This document shows positions 5,378 to 7,602 of a stretch of DNA of 7,602 nucleotides, piece by piece. The number at the start of each line of letters is the position of its first letter. Position 1 is the stretch's first letter. Source of the stretch: a bacterium (GTDB taxonomy: Bacteria > Hydrogenedentota > Hydrogenedentia > Hydrogenedentiales > SLHB01); assembly GCA_024231375.1 (NCBI GenBank), contig JAAEQP010001737.1, positions 1 through 7,602 on the forward strand. Reading direction: 5' to 3'. The translations under genes and the position numbers were made by a program. The notes beneath the pieces were generated by a model. That model saw only the letters and a list, made by a program, of their open reading frames with translations. It had not been told where the DNA came from and ran no database searches.

Positions 5378-6913
5378 ATGCGTAACACAGCAGTCGCGTT
5401 TCTCTGCATGTCTTGTTTCCTGTTGGCCGGATGCGGCGATGAACCCGCGCAGGAGGCCACGCCGGCCGGGCAATCGGCGGAGGCCTCGGATGCGTCTGCC
5501 GTTTCGGAGGCCGCGCAGGCCTTTGTGATCGCCCAGGAGGGCGCGTTGTCGGGTCGCAATCCGCAACTCCCATCGCCCGCAGAGATGCGTTCGGCGGTCA
5601 TGCCAGCCGGCTACACCTTGGGCCAGCCTACGGTCACCGGTGACGAGGCCGCAATCGTCTTGCGCGTCGAGGAAGGCGCCGTGGTTTCCGACGTGTCGCT
5701 ATCCCTGCGCCGTGAGAACGGCAGATGGGTCGTCCGGTCGACGACCCACCCCGCAACGCCAGGCAATCCGGCGCTCACGATGTACTGGAAGACGAATCCA
5801 CAGGGAGAAATCGAGTTCGACCTGGAAGCGGCTAAGGCGAACCCCGCGCCTGACGGTCAACCGCTGGTCAGCATCACGAACGAGACGCCCGCCGACAAAC
5901 AGCCACCAGCGCGAACGCCGCAGACTCCACCGAGTCCTGTCGTTTCCATCAATCAGTTTGAGGAGTTCGGATTCGCGAGCCGCGAGAGTTTCGAGAAGAC
6001 GTGGCAGATCGATGTGAACATCGCGGACCGTCCCTTGGGCGAGGTCTTGGCAGAGCTCACAGAACCCTACGACCTGGAGATTCGTGCGCGTCAGGTCGGC
6101 GAAGACATCCTGGACCAGCCTGTGAGTATTCAACTCGCGGGCGTGTCGCGCGTGGAAGCCATGGACGCCGTTTGTCGTCAGGTCGGTGTGTATCCTGACT
6201 TCGCAGGAGGAGTCTACGGCGGTCTGGGAAGTCGTGTGTCACTCATGAGTGGACAACGCCCGGGCGTGTCGACCTATGCAGGCCCCTTCCTGGTCACCCT
6301 GGAAGACGCCGGCCAACCGCTCTCCAGAGACACGGCATCGGTGCGCGCCACTCTCTTTGCTCTCGGCCTGTCGTGGCCGGGCTTGGTCGCCGAAGGTCGC
6401 GACCTTCTGCAAATTACCGAGGTCCTCGACGCGGAAGGCAATTGCCTGCTCGACACGGAAGCCTACGAGCCCCATCGGGCCAAGGCCCGAGGAGAAGGGG
6501 GGAACCTCCTGGTAAAGGCAGACCTTCCGCTCCGAGGTGTTGCGGAAGGCGCAACCATTCAGAGCCTGCGAGGCGTGAGCCAGGCCGCGCTGCTGACCGA
6601 GGAACATGAACTCCAGTTCGAGACGTACTCGCCCGGCGCGCGGCAGGCCGCCGGCCCGCTGGAAATCGTTTGGCAAAGCGACGGTATCTTCGAAGTGGTG
6701 GGCGCCACGCGCGAATTCACCAGAGAGCAGATGCAGGTCGAATGCTATGACGCCGATGGCGGTCTCACCGAATCGATGGGCCAGTCATTCAATCGGTTCA
6801 ATACGAAAGTCCACGTCAGCGAGATGGTCACCCAAGCGCCCGCACGCGCCACCGTGCGCGTTGTCACGAGAACCGGCCTTGTGGAGTATCCCGTGGAATT
6901 GATGTGTCCGTGA
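5378..6913 (+). CDS. Lipoprotein with STN-like (secretin/TonB short N-terminal) domain
   Basis: A 511-residue protein. The N-terminus MRNTAVAFLCMSCFLLAGCG is a lipoprotein signal peptide with lipobox L-A-G-C and acceptor Cys19; D21 follows after G20. Residues 22-60 are a low-complexity Ala/Glu/Pro linker. Residues about 60-150 look like a small alpha-beta domain with strands such as AAIVLRVEEGAVVSDVSLSL and NGRWVVRS. A Pro/Thr-rich linker covers about 168-190. Residues 209-275 resemble an STN domain: WQIDVNIADRPLGEVLAEL, then EPYDLEIRA, PVSIQLAGVSRVEAMDAVCR and QVGVYPDF, the 'PL..vL..L....ltv......vsl...g.s..eALd.v....gl.y' pattern of secretins and TonB receptors. Residues about 300-511 are beta-rich and unrecognised, and no secretin or beta-barrel domain follows. 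The ATG at 5378 is chosen from the ribosome site and the signal peptide. It is probably co-transcribed with the upstream exported hydrolase. Envelope location is firm; function is unknown. Confidence 0.8.
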   Translation: MRNTAVAFLCMSCFLLAGCGDEPAQEATPAGQSAEASDASAVSEAAQAFVIAQEGALSGRNPQLPSPAEMRSAVMPAGYTLGQPTVTGDEAAIVLRVEEGAVVSDVSLSLRRENGRWVVRSTTHPATPGNPALTMYWKTNPQGEIEFDLEAAKANPAPDGQPLVSITNETPADKQPPARTPQTPPSPVVSINQFEEFGFASRESFEKTWQIDVNIADRPLGEVLAELTEPYDLEIRARQVGEDILDQPVSIQLAGVSRVEAMDAVCRQVGVYPDFAGGVYGGLGSRVSLMSGQRPGVSTYAGPFLVTLEDAGQPLSRDTASVRATLFALGLSWPGLVAEGRDLLQITEVLDAEGNCLLDTEAYEPHRAKARGEGGNLLVKADLPLRGVAEGATIQSLRGVSQAALLTEEHELQFETYSPGARQAAGPLEIVWQSDGIFEVVGATREFTREQMQVECYDADGGLTESMGQSFNRFNTKVHVSEMVTQAPARATVRVVTRTGLVEYPVELMCP

Positions 6914-6914
6914 C

Positions 6915-6946
6915 GGTGGGAGGAATCGACGACGACTCGTCCCACC
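6915..6946. terminator. Inverted repeat between convergent genes, possible bidirectional terminator
   Basis: GGTGGGA (6915-6921) and TCCCACC (6940-6946) form a 7-bp perfect stem around an 18-base loop, starting 1 base after the lipoprotein stop codon and 36 bases beyond the end of the convergent gene. There is no T-run on either side, so it is not a canonical intrinsic terminator. Position between converging genes is the main support. Confidence 0.35.
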
Positions 6947-6982
6947 CAGAATGATCGAAGCGATCCGGGAGACCCGTAGGAT

Positions 6983-7558
6983 TCAGGGCCTCGTGTCGCC
7001 TTCCTGTTCCTCAACCAATGCCATGACGGCGCGCAATGTCGCTTCAATCTGGTCGAGGTCGCCCTTCAGATTCGCAGCCACAGCCCGTGCAATGTCTCGG
7101 CGAGCAACAAGCTCGCCGATCAGGCATTCCTCCTGGGCAAGCGACAGGTCCTCTGTCTTGACCAGCGTGAGTATCTGCAGGAAGTGGTCGCCGTGGTTCC
7201 GCACCCGCAAAGCACAGCTTCCACTGTCGCCATCACAGCATATCCATCCATCCCGCAACTGTTTCTCCAACTGGCGCACACGCACTTCCGCGCGTTCTTC
7301 GGCAGGCGTCGCTTCACCCGAGAAGCCCATGAGCCCCCCCGTCTCGACGTCGTAGTTGACACTGAAGAATCGCTCCGATGGCAGAATCTGTCCGCGGAAC
7401 TTCACAATCAGGTGAGGATCCTGTGCGTCCACTATCTCCTCGATGGCTGGCTGGGTCAGAAGGAATTGGACAAGTTGTACACGAGCCTCGGTCACGCCGT
7501 TCTCCGCCAGAAGCTTCGGGTAGAGCCGGAACATGACGTACTTCTTGAGCGAATCCAT
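6983..7558 (-). CDS. Hypothetical protein, 191 residues, convergent to the lipoprotein gene
   Basis: I do not recognise a family. The N-terminal 40 residues are predicted helical and mixed basic/hydrophobic (MDSLKKYVMFRLYPKLL). Residues 50-80 carry beta-like stretches (HLIVKFRGQIL, ERFFSVNYDVETGGLMGF). Residues 84-102 are a charged helix (PAEERAEVRVRQLEKQL). It is followed by a short Cys-containing segment, GWICCDGDSGSCALRV (104-119), with C107, C108 and C115, and later HGDHFLQILTLV. The last 45 residues (about 145-188) are strongly helical and suitable for a coiled coil (NLKGDLDQIEATLRAVMALV). No signal peptide or membrane segment is seen, so it is probably cytoplasmic. The ATG at 7558 lacks a clear ribosome site; a second ATG lies at codon 9. 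The three clustered cysteines could bind metal, but the spacing C-C-x6-C matches no motif I know. Coding is supported by its length, amphipathic periodicity and convergent layout. Confidence 0.65.
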   Translation of the reverse strand: MDSLKKYVMFRLYPKLLAENGVTEARVQLVQFLLTQPAIEEIVDAQDPHLIVKFRGQILPSERFFSVNYDVETGGLMGFSGEATPAEERAEVRVRQLEKQLRDGWICCDGDSGSCALRVRNHGDHFLQILTLVKTEDLSLAQEECLIGELVARRDIARAVAANLKGDLDQIEATLRAVMALVEEQEGDTRP

Positions 7559-7602
7559 GTTTTCAGAGTCCGATTCGCCCTCGAACCTACCGGATTCGGG
7601 CA

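Noticed and set aside
4502..5566. Minus-strand frame of 354 codons opposite the exported hydrolase and the start of the lipoprotein
   Set aside because: It would overlap two plus-strand genes with clear signal peptides and strong ribosome sites. The predicted protein is Arg/Gly-rich and featureless.
6926..6936. Short CGA triplet repeat near the end of the lipoprotein gene
   Set aside because: Only three units; no significance as a repeat element.

Overview
The window comes from a high-GC Gram-negative bacterium (roughly 60% GC by eye, not counted). The evidence is two lipopolysaccharide-kinase-type proteins, one of them close to the Kdo-kinase (KdkA) pattern, together with a Sec signal peptide and a lipoprotein lipobox. 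A deep environmental lineage such as Planctomycetes/PVC or Candidatus Hydrogenedentes would fit the mix of genes and the unfamiliar lipoprotein, but this is a guess from gene style and not a demonstrated assignment. There are no rRNA, tRNA, CRISPR or mobile-element signals. Coding density is very high and no gap reaches 300 bases.

Left part (1-4346), minus strand: one tightly packed run of six genes, transcribed right to left. In order these are a KdkA-like kinase, a second WaaP/Kdo-type kinase, a SAM methyltransferase, a nitrilase-superfamily amidohydrolase, a NodB-type polysaccharide deacetylase, and the first codons of an aldose 1-epimerase-like protein that runs off the left edge. Junctions are an 8-base overlap (preferred start), TGA-ATG abutment, an ATGA overlap, and gaps of 19 and 17 bases. 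This is what a co-transcribed and partly translationally coupled operon looks like. The two kinases point to phosphorylation of a cell-surface glycolipid. The methyltransferase, deacetylase and epimerase-like enzyme fit sugar or glycan modification. The nitrilase-like enzyme's substrate is unknown.

Centre (4347-4462): a short divergent intergenic region. A plausible sigma-70-type promoter drives the minus-strand operon, and a near-perfect Shine-Dalgarno sequence precedes the plus-strand gene.

Right part (4463-6913), plus strand: an exported zinc-dependent phospholipase C/S1-P1-nuclease-like protein, then a lipoprotein with an STN-like (secretin/TonB short N-terminal) domain and an unrecognised beta-rich C-terminal half. 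These two are probably co-transcribed and both act outside the cytoplasm. A convergent minus-strand gene of unknown function (6983-7558) closes the window, separated by 69 bases that contain a 7-bp inverted repeat.

The most interesting point is the kinase-kinase-methyltransferase order at the head of an envelope-glycan operon. It recalls, as inference only, kinase plus methyltransferase capping of surface polysaccharides (the WbdD logic) distributed over separate genes.
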